From Agrobacterium tumefaciens (lineage in GTDB: Bacteria > Pseudomonadota > Alphaproteobacteria > Rhizobiales > Rhizobiaceae), in assembly GCF_009649785.1 (NCBI RefSeq), contig NZ_WJOK01000027.1:1-64000 (forward strand): a stretch of DNA of 64,000 nucleotides. Reading direction: 5' to 3'. The notes beneath the pieces were generated by a model that searched no databases, had not been told where the DNA came from, and was given only the letters and a program-made list of their open reading frames with translations. A program made the translations under genes and the position numbers. Position 1 is the first letter of the stretch. Each line of letters opens with the position of its first letter. Positions 44,312 through 53,485 of this stretch are shown one piece after another.

Positions 44312-45331
44312 ATGACAATCATGAAGAGCGAAAACCTGTCCATATCCGCCGCCGACAACTTGCTTCCAGTCTCACTGGCCGCAATAAAGCGAGCGGCGGC
44401 GCGGCTTGCGGGACAGGTGGAGCGCACACCGCTGGTTCGCTCGGACTTTCTCTCTGAGCGCTGTGGTCATCCCATTCATCTCAAACTTGAAACCCTTCAG
44501 CCCATCGGCGCCTTCAAACTGCGCGGCGCGATGAACGCCATTCTCTCGCTAGACGATACGACGCGCCAGCGTGGCCTCGTCACCGCCTCGACGGGCAATC
44601 ATGGCCGGGCGGTGGCCTATGCCGCAGACAAACTCGGCATCCCCGCCACAATCTGCATGTCGGCGCTGGTGCCGGCAAACAAGGTGGAGGCGATCCGCGC
44701 GCTCGGCGCGGAAATCCGGATTGTCGGCAGATCACAGGATGATGCGCAGGAGGAAGTGGAGCGCCTGACCAAAAGCAGAGGCCTGACCGCTATCCCGCCT
44801 TTCGATCACGCCGACGTCGTGGCCGGCCAGGGCACTATCGGCCTCGAGGCCGTCGAAAACATGCCTGAACTGGCGACAATTCTCGTTCCTCTATCGGGCG
44901 GTGGCCTTGCGGGCGGTATCGCCGTTGCGGTGAAGGCGCTGAAGCCGGAGGCACGTGTCATCGGCGTTTCCATGCAGCGGGGCGCGGCCATGCATGCGTC
45001 AGTCACTGCCGGGCGACCCGTCACCATCCAGGAAGAAGAAACGCTGGCGGATTCGCTGGGAGGGGGGATTGGATTGAAAAACCGGATCACATTTGCGCTC
45101 TGCCAATCTCTTCTCGACGAGATCGTGCTGGTATCCGAGGAAGAGATCGCAGCCGGCATCCGCCATGCGACGCATGAAGAAGGTCTGACGGTCGAGGGTG
45201 CCGGCGCAGTCGGTTTCGCGGCGATCCTCTTCGGTAAGGTGGACATCACCGGCCCAACCGCGATCATCGTGTCGGGTGGAAATATCGATCCGGCGGTTCA
45301 CAAGACGATCATCGAAGGGCCTGCCGCATGA
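44312..45331 (+). CDS. eutB: EutB, threonine-dehydratase-like enzyme of hydroxyectoine use (339 aa)
   Basis: This is a fold-type II PLP enzyme like catabolic threonine dehydratase. The PLP lysine is residue 69 in IGAFKLRGAMNA, followed by TASTGNHGRAVAYAA, and the glycine-rich phosphate loop PLSGGGLAGGIA lies near residue 195. In ectoine clusters EutB works with EutA and EutC to convert 5-hydroxyectoine toward ectoine. ATG at 44312 has no obvious ribosome site; ATG at 44321 is an alternative. The stop overlaps eutC by 4 bp. Confidence 0.88.
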   Translation: MTIMKSENLSISAADNLLPVSLAAIKRAAARLAGQVERTPLVRSDFLSERCGHPIHLKLETLQPIGAFKLRGAMNAILSLDDTTRQRGLVTASTGNHGRAVAYAADKLGIPATICMSALVPANKVEAIRALGAEIRIVGRSQDDAQEEVERLTKSRGLTAIPPFDHADVVAGQGTIGLEAVENMPELATILVPLSGGGLAGGIAVAVKALKPEARVIGVSMQRGAAMHASVTAGRPVTIQEEETLADSLGGGIGLKNRITFALCQSLLDEIVLVSEEEIAAGIRHATHEEGLTVEGAGAVGFAAILFGKVDITGPTAIIVSGGNIDPAVHKTIIEGPAA

Positions 45332-46341
45332 GCCAAATCACCATCCTAACCGAAAAAGAACTGCGCGCTGTCGTGAAGCTCGACCTGTCGGCAGTCGAGT
45401 GCGTGGAGCAGGCCTTTGCAGCGCTCGCAACGGAAGCGGTCGCCATGCCGCCGATCTTGCGGCTCGATATACCAGAGTTTCGTGGCGAGGTGGATGTAAA
45501 GACGGCTTATGTGCCGGGTTTTGACGGTTTCGCCATCAAGGTCAGCCCCGGCTTCTTCGACAATCCCAAACTCGGTCTGCCGAGCCTCAACGGGCTGATG
45601 ATCCTCTTCAGCGCAAGGACCGGACTGGTGGAGGCCCTTCTTCTCGATAACGGCTACCTCACAGATGTGCGTACCGCCGCAGCCGGGGCGGTCGCAGCAC
45701 GGCATCTCGCCCGCGAAGATGCTTCCGTTGCAGCAATTTTCGGAGCGGGCATGCAAGCCCGTCTGCAGTTCGATGCGCTGAAACTGGTGCGACCCATTCA
45801 ATCCGCACGCATCTGGGCTCGTGACCATCAAAAGGCCGAGGTGCTCGCAGGCGATCTGGCCCGCCAACACGGTATCGAGGTCATCGCCGCGGCCGATCCG
45901 CAGACCGCTGTCCGGGGCGCCGACATCGTCGTGACCACGACGCCAGCCGAAAAGCCGATCCTGTTTGCCGGCTGGCTTGAAGAAGGCCAGCATCTGACGG
46001 CCATGGGATCGGATGCCGAACACAAGAACGAGATCGATCCGGCCGTATTTTCCAGGGCGCGCTATATCGCAGACCGGCTTTCGCAGACCCGAATCCTCGG
46101 TGAATTGCACCACGCTATCGCCGCGGGGCCTGTAACGCTGGATCAAGAATTCACCGAGCTCGGTGCTGTCATCGCTGGCAAGGCACGCGGTCGCGTATCG
46201 AGGGACGACATCACCTTTGCCGATCTGACCGGCACCGGAGTGCAGGACACCGCCATCGCCAATCTCGCGTTTACCCGCGCAAAAGACGGCGGCAGCGGCC
46301 AAATCATCGAAAACAGTGTGAAAATGGGAGACGCAGCGTGA
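45328..46341 (+). CDS. eutC: EutC, ornithine-cyclodeaminase-like enzyme (337 aa)
   Basis: The protein belongs to the ornithine cyclodeaminase/mu-crystallin family: VKTAYVPGFDGFAIKVSPGF (substrate region), TDVRTAAAGAVAARHLA, a Rossmann AIFGAGMQARLQFDAL, and a late DDITFADLTGTGVQD. In hydroxyectoine use it is thought to act with EutB in removing and rebuilding the amino group that leads to ectoine. It overlaps eutB and doeA by 4 bp each, so the three are translationally coupled. Confidence 0.9.
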   Translation: MSQITILTEKELRAVVKLDLSAVECVEQAFAALATEAVAMPPILRLDIPEFRGEVDVKTAYVPGFDGFAIKVSPGFFDNPKLGLPSLNGLMILFSARTGLVEALLLDNGYLTDVRTAAAGAVAARHLAREDASVAAIFGAGMQARLQFDALKLVRPIQSARIWARDHQKAEVLAGDLARQHGIEVIAAADPQTAVRGADIVVTTTPAEKPILFAGWLEEGQHLTAMGSDAEHKNEIDPAVFSRARYIADRLSQTRILGELHHAIAAGPVTLDQEFTELGAVIAGKARGRVSRDDITFADLTGTGVQDTAIANLAFTRAKDGGSGQIIENSVKMGDAA

Positions 46342-47516
46342 GCGTAACGCTGAACTTTACGCGCGAGGAATATGCCGCGCGCCTGTCCAAAACCCGCGAC
46401 GCCATGGAAAAGGCAGGCATCGACCTGCTTGTCGTCACCGACCCATCCAACATGCATTGGCTGACAGGCTATGACGGCTGGTCCTTCTATGTCCACCAAT
46501 GCGTGCTGGTGCCGCCGCTCGGCGAGCCGATCTGGTATGGCCGCAAGCAGGATGCCAATGGCGCCAAGCGCACCGCCTACCTCGCCCAGGACAACATCAT
46601 CGGTTATCCTGACCACTACGTTCAATCGACCGAACGGCATCCGATGGATCTGTTGTCGAAGATCGTCGATGACCGGGGCTGGTCAGGCCTGTCGATCGGC
46701 GTCGAGATGGACAATTATTATTTCTCGGCTGCTGCCTTTGCATCCTTGCAGAAACATCTGCCGAACGCCCGCTTCAAGGATGCCGCCGGTCTTGTAAACT
46801 GGCAGCGCGCGGTCAAAAGCCCGACCGAACTCGACTATATTCGCAAGGCTGGCAAGATCGTCGAGCTGATGCACAAACGTATCGTTGACGTAGTCGAGCC
46901 GGGCATGCGCAAATGCGATCTCGTCGCCGAGATCTACGATGCCGGCATTCGTGGCACCGCGGAATTCGGCGGGGATTATCCCGCGATCGTACCGTTGCTC
47001 CCGTCGGGTGCCGATGCTTCTGCGCCGCATCTGACATGGGACGACAAGCCGATGCGCTTGGGCGAAGGCACCTTCTTTGAAATCGCCGGCGCTTATCGCC
47101 GTTATCATTGCCCGCTCTCTCGCACTGTCTTTCTCGGCAAGCCGACGAAGGCGTTCCTTGATGCGGAGAAGGCCACGCTTGAGGGCATGGAGGCCGGTCT
47201 TGCGGCTGCCAAACCCGGCAATACCTGCGAAGATATCGCCAATGGGTTTTTCGCGGTGCTGAAAAAATACGGGATCATCAAGGACAACCGAACCGGTTAT
47301 CCCATCGGCCTCTCTTATCCGCCGGACTGGGGCGAGCGCACCATGAGCCTGCGCCCCGGCGACCGCACGGAGCTGAAGCCCGGTATGACGTTCCATTTCA
47401 TGACCGGTTTGTGGCTAGACGACATGGGGCTCGAAATCACCGAGAGTATCGCCATTACCGAAACGGGTGTCGAATGCCTCTCCAATGTGCCGCGGCAACT
47501 GTTCGTGAAAGGCTGA
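46338..47516 (+). CDS. doeA: DoeA, ectoine hydrolase (M24-family fold, 392 aa)
   Basis: The enzyme opens the ectoine ring to give N-acetyl-2,4-diaminobutyrate. It has the creatinase-like N-terminal domain (LVVTDPSNMHWLTGYDGWSFY) and the pita-bread C-terminal domain (AVKSPTELDYIRKAGKIVELM, FEIAGAYRRYHCPLSRTVFLG, GMTFHFMTGLWLDDMGLEITE). Ectoine hydrolases differ from metal-dependent M24 peptidases in the metal ligands, which agrees with the non-canonical residues here. Length and place next to doeB fit. Confidence 0.92.
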   Translation: MSVTLNFTREEYAARLSKTRDAMEKAGIDLLVVTDPSNMHWLTGYDGWSFYVHQCVLVPPLGEPIWYGRKQDANGAKRTAYLAQDNIIGYPDHYVQSTERHPMDLLSKIVDDRGWSGLSIGVEMDNYYFSAAAFASLQKHLPNARFKDAAGLVNWQRAVKSPTELDYIRKAGKIVELMHKRIVDVVEPGMRKCDLVAEIYDAGIRGTAEFGGDYPAIVPLLPSGADASAPHLTWDDKPMRLGEGTFFEIAGAYRRYHCPLSRTVFLGKPTKAFLDAEKATLEGMEAGLAAAKPGNTCEDIANGFFAVLKKYGIIKDNRTGYPIGLSYPPDWGERTMSLRPGDRTELKPGMTFHFMTGLWLDDMGLEITESIAITETGVECLSNVPRQLFVKG

Positions 47517-47519
47517 GAG

Positions 47520-48533
47520 ATGTTAAGCACCGCGCTACGCCCCTCACCTATCACGTCGTCGGTCGATTTTGACAAGAAAGGCGTGCAGCACGGTCATCTG
47601 CGGCTACCATACAGCCGCGATGACAGTGCATGGGGGTCGGTAATGATCCCGATATGCGTGATCGCCAACGGCGAGGGGCCGACAGCCCTTTTGACCGGCG
47701 CCAATCACGGCGACGAATATGAGGGGCCGGCCGCACTTTTCGAACTTGCCCACACACTCGATCCAGATGACGTCAGCGGGCGTATCATCATCGTGCCAGC
47801 ACTCAACTATCCGGCCTTTCGCGCGGGAACACGCACCTCGCCGATCGACCGCGGGAACCTCAATCGCAGCTTTCCCGGTCGTCCGGACGGTTCCGTGACG
47901 GAGAAGATCGCCGATTACGTGACCCGCCATCTGTTACCGCTTGCGGATATCGTTCTTGATTTTCATTCAGGCGGCAGGACGCTTGATTTCCTGCCTTACG
48001 CTGCCGCTCACGAATTACCCGACAAGATACAGGAAGCCCGGTGCTTTGAGGCGGTGGCAGCTTTTGCTGCCCCCTATTCGATGAAGATGCTGGAGATTGA
48101 CGCCGTCGGCATGCTGGACACGACGGCCGAGGAACTGGGAAGGGTCTTTGTCACCACCGAGCTTGGCGGCGCGGGCACGGCCAGTGCAAAATCGATCGAC
48201 ATCGCCCGCAAAGGTACCATCAACCTGCTGCGCCATGCAGGCATCCTGACCGGCGCCGCGGTGCCGACGCCGAGCCGCTGGCTGGATATGCCCTCCAACG
48301 ATTGCTTCACCTTTGCCGAAGATGACGGGCTCGTCGTCTTCGTCCGCGATCTCGGAGACACGGTCACGGCAGGTGAAACCATCGCTAGGGTCTACCCTGT
48401 TGGAAAAACCGGTCTTGCGCCGGTCGAATACCGCGCCTCTATCAGTGGCGTGCTCGCAGCGCGCCACGTTCCCGGCCTCATCAAGGCCGGCGACTGCCTT
48501 TCCGTCATCGCCACGGTCACGGAGAATACCTAG
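47520..48533 (+). CDS. doeB: DoeB, N-acetyl-L-2,4-diaminobutyrate deacetylase (337 aa)
   Basis: This is a zinc-dependent deacylase of the succinylglutamate desuccinylase/aspartoacylase family. The zinc motif GANHGDEYEGP lies at about residues 59-69 (His and Glu ligands), RGNLNRSFPG provides substrate arginines, and DIVLDFHSGGRTLD carries the third ligand. It removes acetate from the DoeA product to give diaminobutyrate for DoeD. The gene starts 3 bp after doeA. Confidence 0.92.
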   Translation: MLSTALRPSPITSSVDFDKKGVQHGHLRLPYSRDDSAWGSVMIPICVIANGEGPTALLTGANHGDEYEGPAALFELAHTLDPDDVSGRIIIVPALNYPAFRAGTRTSPIDRGNLNRSFPGRPDGSVTEKIADYVTRHLLPLADIVLDFHSGGRTLDFLPYAAAHELPDKIQEARCFEAVAAFAAPYSMKMLEIDAVGMLDTTAEELGRVFVTTELGGAGTASAKSIDIARKGTINLLRHAGILTGAAVPTPSRWLDMPSNDCFTFAEDDGLVVFVRDLGDTVTAGETIARVYPVGKTGLAPVEYRASISGVLAARHVPGLIKAGDCLSVIATVTENT

Positions 48534-48593
48534 TCCGAAGAATGAAGTGAGATCCGAAAACGGACCACGCAACCCAACCAGAGGAGTTAGAAC

Positions 48594-49445
48594 ATGAATA
48601 TGACAAAACTCGCCGGGCTTTCCGCCCTTGCTCTTTCCATCAGCGTGACAGCGGTCAGCGCACTCACCCTCCAGGAGGTGAAGAAGCAAGGCTACATTCG
48701 CGCAGCGACTGCCAATGAAGTGCCCTATTCATACATGCAGCCCGACGGCACCTCTGCCGGCATCGGCCCCGATGTCGCGAATGCAGTTCTGAAATCGATG
48801 GGCATCGAAGAGGTCAACTGGACGGTGACCCCATTCGGCACGCTGATCCCCGGGCTGAAGGCGCGTCGCTTCGATTTCGCAGCCGCCGAACAGAACATTT
48901 CGCCCGAGCGCTGCAAGCAGGTGGCCTTCACCGAACCGAACTCGTCCTATGGCGAAGGCCTGCTGGTGAAGAAAGGAAATCCTAAAAAGCTGACCACCTA
49001 TGCCGATATTGCCAAGGATCCTGCATTGAAGGTCGCCGTCGTATCTGGCGCCAACAATGTAGACTTCCTGCGCGCCGTCGGCGTCAAGGAAGATCAGATC
49101 GTCTTCATCCCGGCCAATGCAGATGCCATCCCCACTGTCCAGAGCCGCGCCGATGCCTATGCCGCCACGGAACTGACAGTGTCAGAACTGGCCAAGGGCC
49201 AGGCCAATGTCGAGCAGGTGAAGCCCTTCGTTGATCCTGTCGTGAAGGATGCGCCTGTGCGCAACTACGGCGGTTTCGCTTTCCGGCCGGAGGACAAAGA
49301 ATTGCGTGACGCCTTCAACGCCGCGCTCGTCGAATTCCGCAAGACCGACGACTACAAGAAAATCCTCGCAAAATACGGCCTCTCCGAACAGAGTATCGCG
49401 GCAGCGGCCGAAAAGAAGGTTGCCGATCTCTGCGCCGGAAAATGA
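48594..49445 (+). CDS. ehuB: EhuB, periplasmic ectoine/hydroxyectoine-binding protein (283 aa)
   Basis: This is the solute-binding protein of a polar amino-acid type ABC transporter. An N-terminal Sec signal (KLAGLSALALSISVTAVSAL) precedes the family-3 fold: YIRAATANEVPYSYMQPDG, FGTLIPGLKARRFDFAAA, QNISPERCKQVAFTEP and a C-terminal KKILAKYGLSE. The aromatic residues that cradle ectoine in EhuB are plausibly among the Tyr/Phe of the first domain. ATG at 48594 has AGAGGAG upstream. It is followed by a strong hairpin before ehuC. Confidence 0.93.
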   Translation: MNMTKLAGLSALALSISVTAVSALTLQEVKKQGYIRAATANEVPYSYMQPDGTSAGIGPDVANAVLKSMGIEEVNWTVTPFGTLIPGLKARRFDFAAAEQNISPERCKQVAFTEPNSSYGEGLLVKKGNPKKLTTYADIAKDPALKVAVVSGANNVDFLRAVGVKEDQIVFIPANADAIPTVQSRADAYAATELTVSELAKGQANVEQVKPFVDPVVKDAPVRNYGGFAFRPEDKELRDAFNAALVEFRKTDDYKKILAKYGLSEQSIAAAAEKKVADLCAGK

Positions 49446-49452
49446 CGCCAGC

Positions 49453-49478
49453 CGGCGCCCGGGGATTACCGGGCGCCG
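49453..49478 (+). terminator. Strong hairpin between ehuB and ehuC (attenuator/stabiliser)
   Basis: CGGCGCCCGG and CCGGGCGCCG form a perfect 10-bp stem with a 6-base loop, 7 bp after the ehuB stop. No T-run follows. Such stems after binding-protein genes usually protect the upstream mRNA and lower downstream expression, giving more EhuB than permease. Confidence 0.75.
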
Positions 49479-49484
49479 ATTACC

Positions 49485-50171
49485 ATGAATTCGGGAACAC
49501 GCCAGATGGACATGACCGCCTACCTGCCGATGTTGTGGCAAGGCGCCGTCGTCACCATGACGATTACGCTCGCAGCCCTTGTTGTCGGCACGGTACTCGC
49601 CTTTTTCTTCGGCATTCTTCGCGTCGAGGGTGGACCAATCCTCTCGACTGTCGCATTGTGCTACACGGAGGTGTTTCGCGGCACCTCGCTGCTGGTCCAG
49701 CTTTTCTGGTTCTATTACGCTCTGCCGCTCGTCGGTCTGAGTTTCGATCCGGTCACCACCGGCGTCATGGTGCTCGCCGCCCATGCGGGTGGGTATGGCG
49801 CCGAGATCGTTCGCGGCGCGTTATCTTCCGTTTCGGTGCAGCAGCTGGAAGCCGCACGAGCGCTGAACTTCACGCGGATGCAGACGCTGTTTCGCATTTC
49901 CTTGCCGCAGGCGATCGTCGAGATGATGCCGTCCTTCGGCAATCTGGCCATCGAAACGCTGAAGCTTTCCTCACTCGTATCGCTGATCTCGATTGCCGAC
50001 CTCACCTTCGCGGCACAGTCGATCCGCAACCTGACGCTGGATAGCACCAGCATCTATTCGATCACACTCCTCTGTTATTTCGCGATGTCGCTGATCCTGA
50101 TGGCCATCATCCGGGTGATCGAACATGTCGTGCGGCGCGGCAATGTCTTTCCGCGCACTCGCCATTCGTAA
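49485..50171 (+). CDS. ehuC: EhuC, ectoine ABC transporter permease (228 aa)
   Basis: This is an inner-membrane permease of the polar amino-acid type with about five helices, beginning LWQGAVVTMTITLAALVVGTVLAFFFG. The EAA loop (about residues 120-145) is LEAARALNFTRMQTLFRISLPQAI. The start could be ATG 49485 or ATG 49506; the second begins closer to the first helix. It pairs with EhuD to form the channel energised by EhuA. Confidence 0.92.
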   Translation: MNSGTRQMDMTAYLPMLWQGAVVTMTITLAALVVGTVLAFFFGILRVEGGPILSTVALCYTEVFRGTSLLVQLFWFYYALPLVGLSFDPVTTGVMVLAAHAGGYGAEIVRGALSSVSVQQLEAARALNFTRMQTLFRISLPQAIVEMMPSFGNLAIETLKLSSLVSLISIADLTFAAQSIRNLTLDSTSIYSITLLCYFAMSLILMAIIRVIEHVVRRGNVFPRTRHS

Positions 50172-50183
50172 GGATATTCAGTC

Positions 50184-50876
50184 ATGATGTATGGTTACGA
50201 ATGGGACACGACCACCTGGATCACCTACACGACCTCGATCCTGCCCATCATTTTGATCGGCCTGACGGTAACGCTGAAAGCAGCCGCCGCCGGCTTTGCC
50301 ATCGCGCTTATTCTGGGGCTGGTTTTTGCGCTGCTGCGCCGCAGTCGGGTGAAATTGATTTCCTGGCCGACCGCAGTTGTTGTCGAATTCCTTCGCGACA
50401 CTCCGCTTCTGGTGCAGCTTTTCTTCCTCTATTACGTTCTTCCGGAATTCGGCATCGTTCTGCCGGCGTTTCTCACCGGTGCACTGGCGCTCGGCCTTCA
50501 ATATGCCGCCTATACTTCTGAGGTCTATCGCGGCGGCATGGAGGCGGTGCATCATGGCCAGTGGGAAGCCGCGACTGCGCTTAATCTGACGCGCATGCAG
50601 ACGTATCGGGATATCATCATCCCGCAGGCGATCCCGCGCATAGTTCCGGCCATGGGCAACTATCTTGTCGCCATGATCAAGGAAACGCCGGTGCTTTCCG
50701 TCGTCACGGTTCTAGAGATGATGGGGCTGGCAAACATGATCGGCGAGCGCACCTTCGAATATCTGGTGCCGCTGACGCTTGTCGGCCTGATCTTCCTTCT
50801 TCTGACCATAATCTGCTCAGCAGGCCTCAGCCGCCTGCAAAGGGCGCTTCCAAAAGCAGGAATACCCTTGCGATGA
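50184..50876 (+). CDS. ehuD: EhuD, ectoine ABC transporter permease (230 aa)
   Basis: This is the second permease, homologous to EhuC. Helices begin at [22 protein letters not shown], followed by [20 protein letters not shown] and the EAA loop [27 protein letters not shown] at 50184 has AAGGA upstream. The stop overlaps the ehuA start (ATGA). Confidence 0.93.
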   Translation: MMYGYEWDTTTWITYTTSILPIILIGLTVTLKAAAAGFAIALILGLVFALLRRSRVKLISWPTAVVVEFLRDTPLLVQLFFLYYVLPEFGIVLPAFLTGALALGLQYAAYTSEVYRGGMEAVHHGQWEAATALNLTRMQTYRDIIIPQAIPRIVPAMGNYLVAMIKETPVLSVVTVLEMMGLANMIGERTFEYLVPLTLVGLIFLLLTIICSAGLSRLQRALPKAGIPLR

Positions 50877-51652
50877 CAAACAATACCAATCAACCGCTGA
50901 TCGAATTTTCCGATGTCACAAAGCGGTTCGGCATTTTGACGGTCCTCGACCAGTTCAATTTCAGCGTGGCAAAAGGTGAAAAAGTCACTCTTATCGGTCC
51001 TTCCGGCTCCGGTAAGTCGACGGTTCTGCGCATTCTCATGACGCTGGAACCGTTCCAGGAGGGAAAGCTGACGCTGGCGGACATTTCCTACCATCAGGCC
51101 GGCGGCAAAGGCCCCTTCCAAGCCTCGGAAAAACACCTGCGCCAGATCCGTAACCACGTCGGCATGGTTTTTCAGAGCTTCAACCTCTTCCCTCATATGA
51201 CGGTGCTGCGCAACATCGTGGAGGCGCCGGTGCGTGTACTGGGCATTGCCCGGCCGGAGGCAGAAACACGGGCAATCGAACTCTTGAAGATGGTCGGCCT
51301 GGCCGACAAGAAGGATCACTATCCAGTGCAGCTTTCTGGCGGCCAGCAGCAGCGTGTCGCCATTGCCCGCTCTCTTGCCATGCGCCCGCGTGTCCTGCTT
51401 TTTGACGAACCAACCTCCGCCTTAGACCCCCAGCTGGTCGGCGAAGTGCTTTCCGTCATCCGTGGCCTGGCCCACGAGCACGATTTGACCATGTTACTTG
51501 TTACCCACGAGATGCGTTTCGCTCGGGAAGTGTCGGACCGGGTCTGCTTCTTCGACAAAGGGCGTATTTGTGAGCAAGGAACGCCAGAAGAAATCTTCGG
51601 CGCACCAAAGGAAGATCGGACCCGCGAGTTCCTGTCATCCGTTCTGCGGTAA
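50873..51652 (+). CDS. ehuA: EhuA, ectoine ABC transporter ATPase (259 aa)
   Basis: This is an ABC ATPase with Walker [10 protein letters not shown] (about residue 41), Q-loop [16 protein letters not shown], signature [13 protein letters not shown] and Walker [15 protein letters not shown], followed by the H-loop VTHEM. It hydrolyses ATP to drive EhuBCD import of ectoines. It is the last gene of the cluster; in the S. meliloti cluster ehuA comes first, so the order is rearranged here. Confidence 0.94.
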   Translation: MTNNTNQPLIEFSDVTKRFGILTVLDQFNFSVAKGEKVTLIGPSGSGKSTVLRILMTLEPFQEGKLTLADISYHQAGGKGPFQASEKHLRQIRNHVGMVFQSFNLFPHMTVLRNIVEAPVRVLGIARPEAETRAIELLKMVGLADKKDHYPVQLSGGQQQRVAIARSLAMRPRVLLFDEPTSALDPQLVGEVLSVIRGLAHEHDLTMLLVTHEMRFAREVSDRVCFFDKGRICEQGTPEEIFGAPKEDRTREFLSSVLR

Positions 51653-51867
51653 CCGCACTCTCACACGACCAGGAAACAGCCATGACCACAGCGACGACGA
51701 GGCGGCAGACGTGCTCGATAATGCTGAATAGGGTGGTCAGACCGAAGGCGACCTGAAGCAGTTCTCCGAGGCGGCTGAGCAAAATAGCCGTCGGCCGCCG
51801 CAACGTCTCGTCGCTGCGGCGGGATTTGCTCATTAATCAAGTGTTGGCGAGATTGACAACACCGTAA

Positions 51868-52173
51868 GATGTTGGCATTATAGACAACAAGAAGGCGCTC
51901 ACGATCACAGAACACAAAAGTGTTGGTGCCGACGGCAGCATTATCCAGTTCGTTATTTGGAAAGTTCCAACGCCTGTTCCCCCAACCGAACATGGGTTCA
52001 AATATCGCATGGTCTATGCCCAGAACGGCATTAGGGTTGTGGGCTTCGACAATGAGCGGGGTAAAGGCGATCACATACATCTGGACGGCCATGAGTTTCC
52101 TTACCGGTTCACAACAATCCACCAACTGATTGAGGACTTTTTATTTGAGGTCGAAAAACGGAGGCAGTCATGA
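51868..52173 (+). CDS. TumE-like toxin of a toxin-antitoxin pair (start codon unclear)
   Basis: The frame encodes a TumE-type protein of about 100 residues: an N-terminal ADGSIIQFVIWKVP strand pair, YRMVYAQNGIRVVGFDNERGKGDH, then FPYRFT and a C-terminal helix. It is closed upstream by TAA at 51865-51867, and no ATG, GTG or TTG occurs in frame before the conserved region. ATT at 51877 could be used, or the 5' end has a frameshift (an ATG at 51869 lies one base out of frame). The stop overlaps the start of the antitoxin gene (ATGA). TumE proteins are toxin partners of HVO_A0114-type antitoxins. Confidence 0.7.
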   Translation, partial: DVGIIDNKKALTITEHKSVGADGSIIQFVIWKVPTPVPPTEHGFKYRMVYAQNGIRVVGFDNERGKGDHIHLDGHEFPYRFTTIHQLIEDFLFEVEKRRQS

Positions 52174-52541
52174 GAACTTTGACCATCACGACAAACGCCG
52201 ACTGGAAATCGGCATTACGCGTAGCAGGTAAGCGCGCTGCTATTGGCCTCGAAAGCGGTGAGTATCAGGGTGAAACGCTAAACTTTGAGACACCCGGCAC
52301 ATTCTTTTCGCGTCTCACCGAGCGCCGTTGGGAACTACTGAACGTCCTTCTGGGAAGTGGAACGGTTGGCGTGCGAGAGCTTGCGCGCAGACTGAACCGG
52401 GACGTCAAGCGCGTCCATGAAGATGCTGCGGTGCTAGTCGAGCTGGGACTGATTGAGAAGGACGAGCGCGGTGCATTAAGTTGCCCGTTCGAGCATATTC
52501 ATATCGATATGATGATGGTGTCAGCAAGACAGGTGGCGTGA
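52170..52541 (+). CDS. TumA-like (HVO_A0114 family) DNA-binding antitoxin (123 aa)
   Basis: The protein contains a winged helix-turn-helix (LTERRWELLNVLL, VGVRELARRLNRDVKRVHEDAAVLVELGLI) preceded by a short N-terminal strand region and followed by a beta wing (CPFEHIHIDM). This is the HVO_A0114/TumA antitoxin pattern. It should bind both its own promoter and the TumE toxin. It is translationally coupled to the toxin frame upstream, which is the standard toxin-first order of this pair. Confidence 0.85.
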   Translation: MRTLTITTNADWKSALRVAGKRAAIGLESGEYQGETLNFETPGTFFSRLTERRWELLNVLLGSGTVGVRELARRLNRDVKRVHEDAAVLVELGLIEKDERGALSCPFEHIHIDMMMVSARQVA

Positions 52542-52639
52542 TAGGAGAGAGGGCGCTGACGTTTAGCACGATTAGCGTCGATTATGGCGAGAGGAACCGC
52601 CTTCGGCCCTTCGCCTCCCGGTCCCCTCGATACGGACAC

Positions 52640-52818
52640 GGCACTCTGTTGATCTGAACCCTTCATACTGGACCGTTTTTGGTTAGAGTGTTCCGGTGCA
52701 TTTTCCTGGCTGGGAAAGGAACGGAAGACGATGAAAGCATCGCAGTTTTCGGACGCACAGAAGACGTTCATTCTGAAGCAGGGTGATGAAGGAGTGTCGG
52801 TGGCGGAAATCTGCCGGT
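52640..52818 (+). mobile_element. IS3-family left-end fragment with truncated OrfA
   Basis: An ATG at 52731 preceded by GGAACGGAAGACG starts MKASQFSDAQKTFILKQG, followed by VAEICR. This is the start of an IS3-family OrfA transposase (helix-turn-helix region). Homology ends abruptly near 52818 after about 29 codons; the remaining frame is unrelated. The 90 bp before the ATG look like an IS end region. It is a dead fragment lying between the toxin-antitoxin pair and the cupin gene. Confidence 0.7.
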
Positions 52819-52930
52819 GCCACTCCAGTTCCGCCGAAGTGCGGACGAAGATTGGCTGGTCGCCAGCACTGGCTGCGCAGCAAACCAGACACGGTTTGGC
52901 AGGCCCGACCAGATGGCCAGGAGCATTCAC

Positions 52931-53416
52931 ATGAAAGTTGAAAAAATCACTTTAAATCCAGGCGATCAGGTTCCCAACAACCAGACCTTCCCTGTCATCA
53001 TCTATCGACACGTCGGCTCGCCATTCGATTCCGCTGCTTTCGAGGCACTGTTCGCACGAAACGGATGGCGCGGCATCTGGCGCAATGGTGTGTTTGCCTA
53101 TCACCATTACCACAGCGGCGCGCATGAAGTTCTGGGCGTGGGGGGCGGTGAAGCGACGTTGCAGATTGGCGGGCCGGATGGGCAAACCTTGCACGTTACG
53201 CAAGGTGACTGTCTGGTTTTGCCAGCCGGTACGGGCCACATGAAGCTGAAATCCTCTGCCCATTTTCAGGTTGTCGGCGCTTATCCACCCGGCCAGGAGG
53301 CCGATGTTCAGACGTCTGCACCAACCAGTGCGATGCTTGCACAGATAAAGTCTTTGCCAAAGCCGACGACCGACCCCGTGCACGGAGCATCAGGTGGCCT
53401 GATCGATCTCTGGTGA
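52931..53416 (+). CDS. Cupin-domain protein (161 aa)
   Basis: This is a small single-domain cupin. The first motif is HYHSGAHEVLGVGGGEA (His and Glu metal ligands in the GxHxH-like box, about residues 58-75) and the second is GDCLVLPAGTGHMKL (about 98-112) with its His. It resembles YjlB-type cupins of unknown function. ATG at 52931 has AGGAG at ideal spacing. The upstream extension of the frame runs back into the IS fragment and is not used. The function cannot be deduced. Confidence 0.85.
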   Translation: MKVEKITLNPGDQVPNNQTFPVIIYRHVGSPFDSAAFEALFARNGWRGIWRNGVFAYHHYHSGAHEVLGVGGGEATLQIGGPDGQTLHVTQGDCLVLPAGTGHMKLKSSAHFQVVGAYPPGQEADVQTSAPTSAMLAQIKSLPKPTTDPVHGASGGLIDLW

Positions 53417-53485
53417 GAATGAGCCGGGTTTTCGAAACCTGCCAGCTTCCTACACTAATAAGAAGTATTGAGACTGCTCTGAGGT

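Noticed and set aside
49485-50044. Overlapping alternative frame in ehuC
   Set aside because: The permease frame has membrane helices and the EAA loop; the alternative is Arg-rich without features.
51661-52125. Minus-strand 154-codon open frame over the TumE-like gene
   Set aside because: The plus-strand frame carries the TumE conserved blocks and couples to the antitoxin; the minus frame has no recognisable feature.
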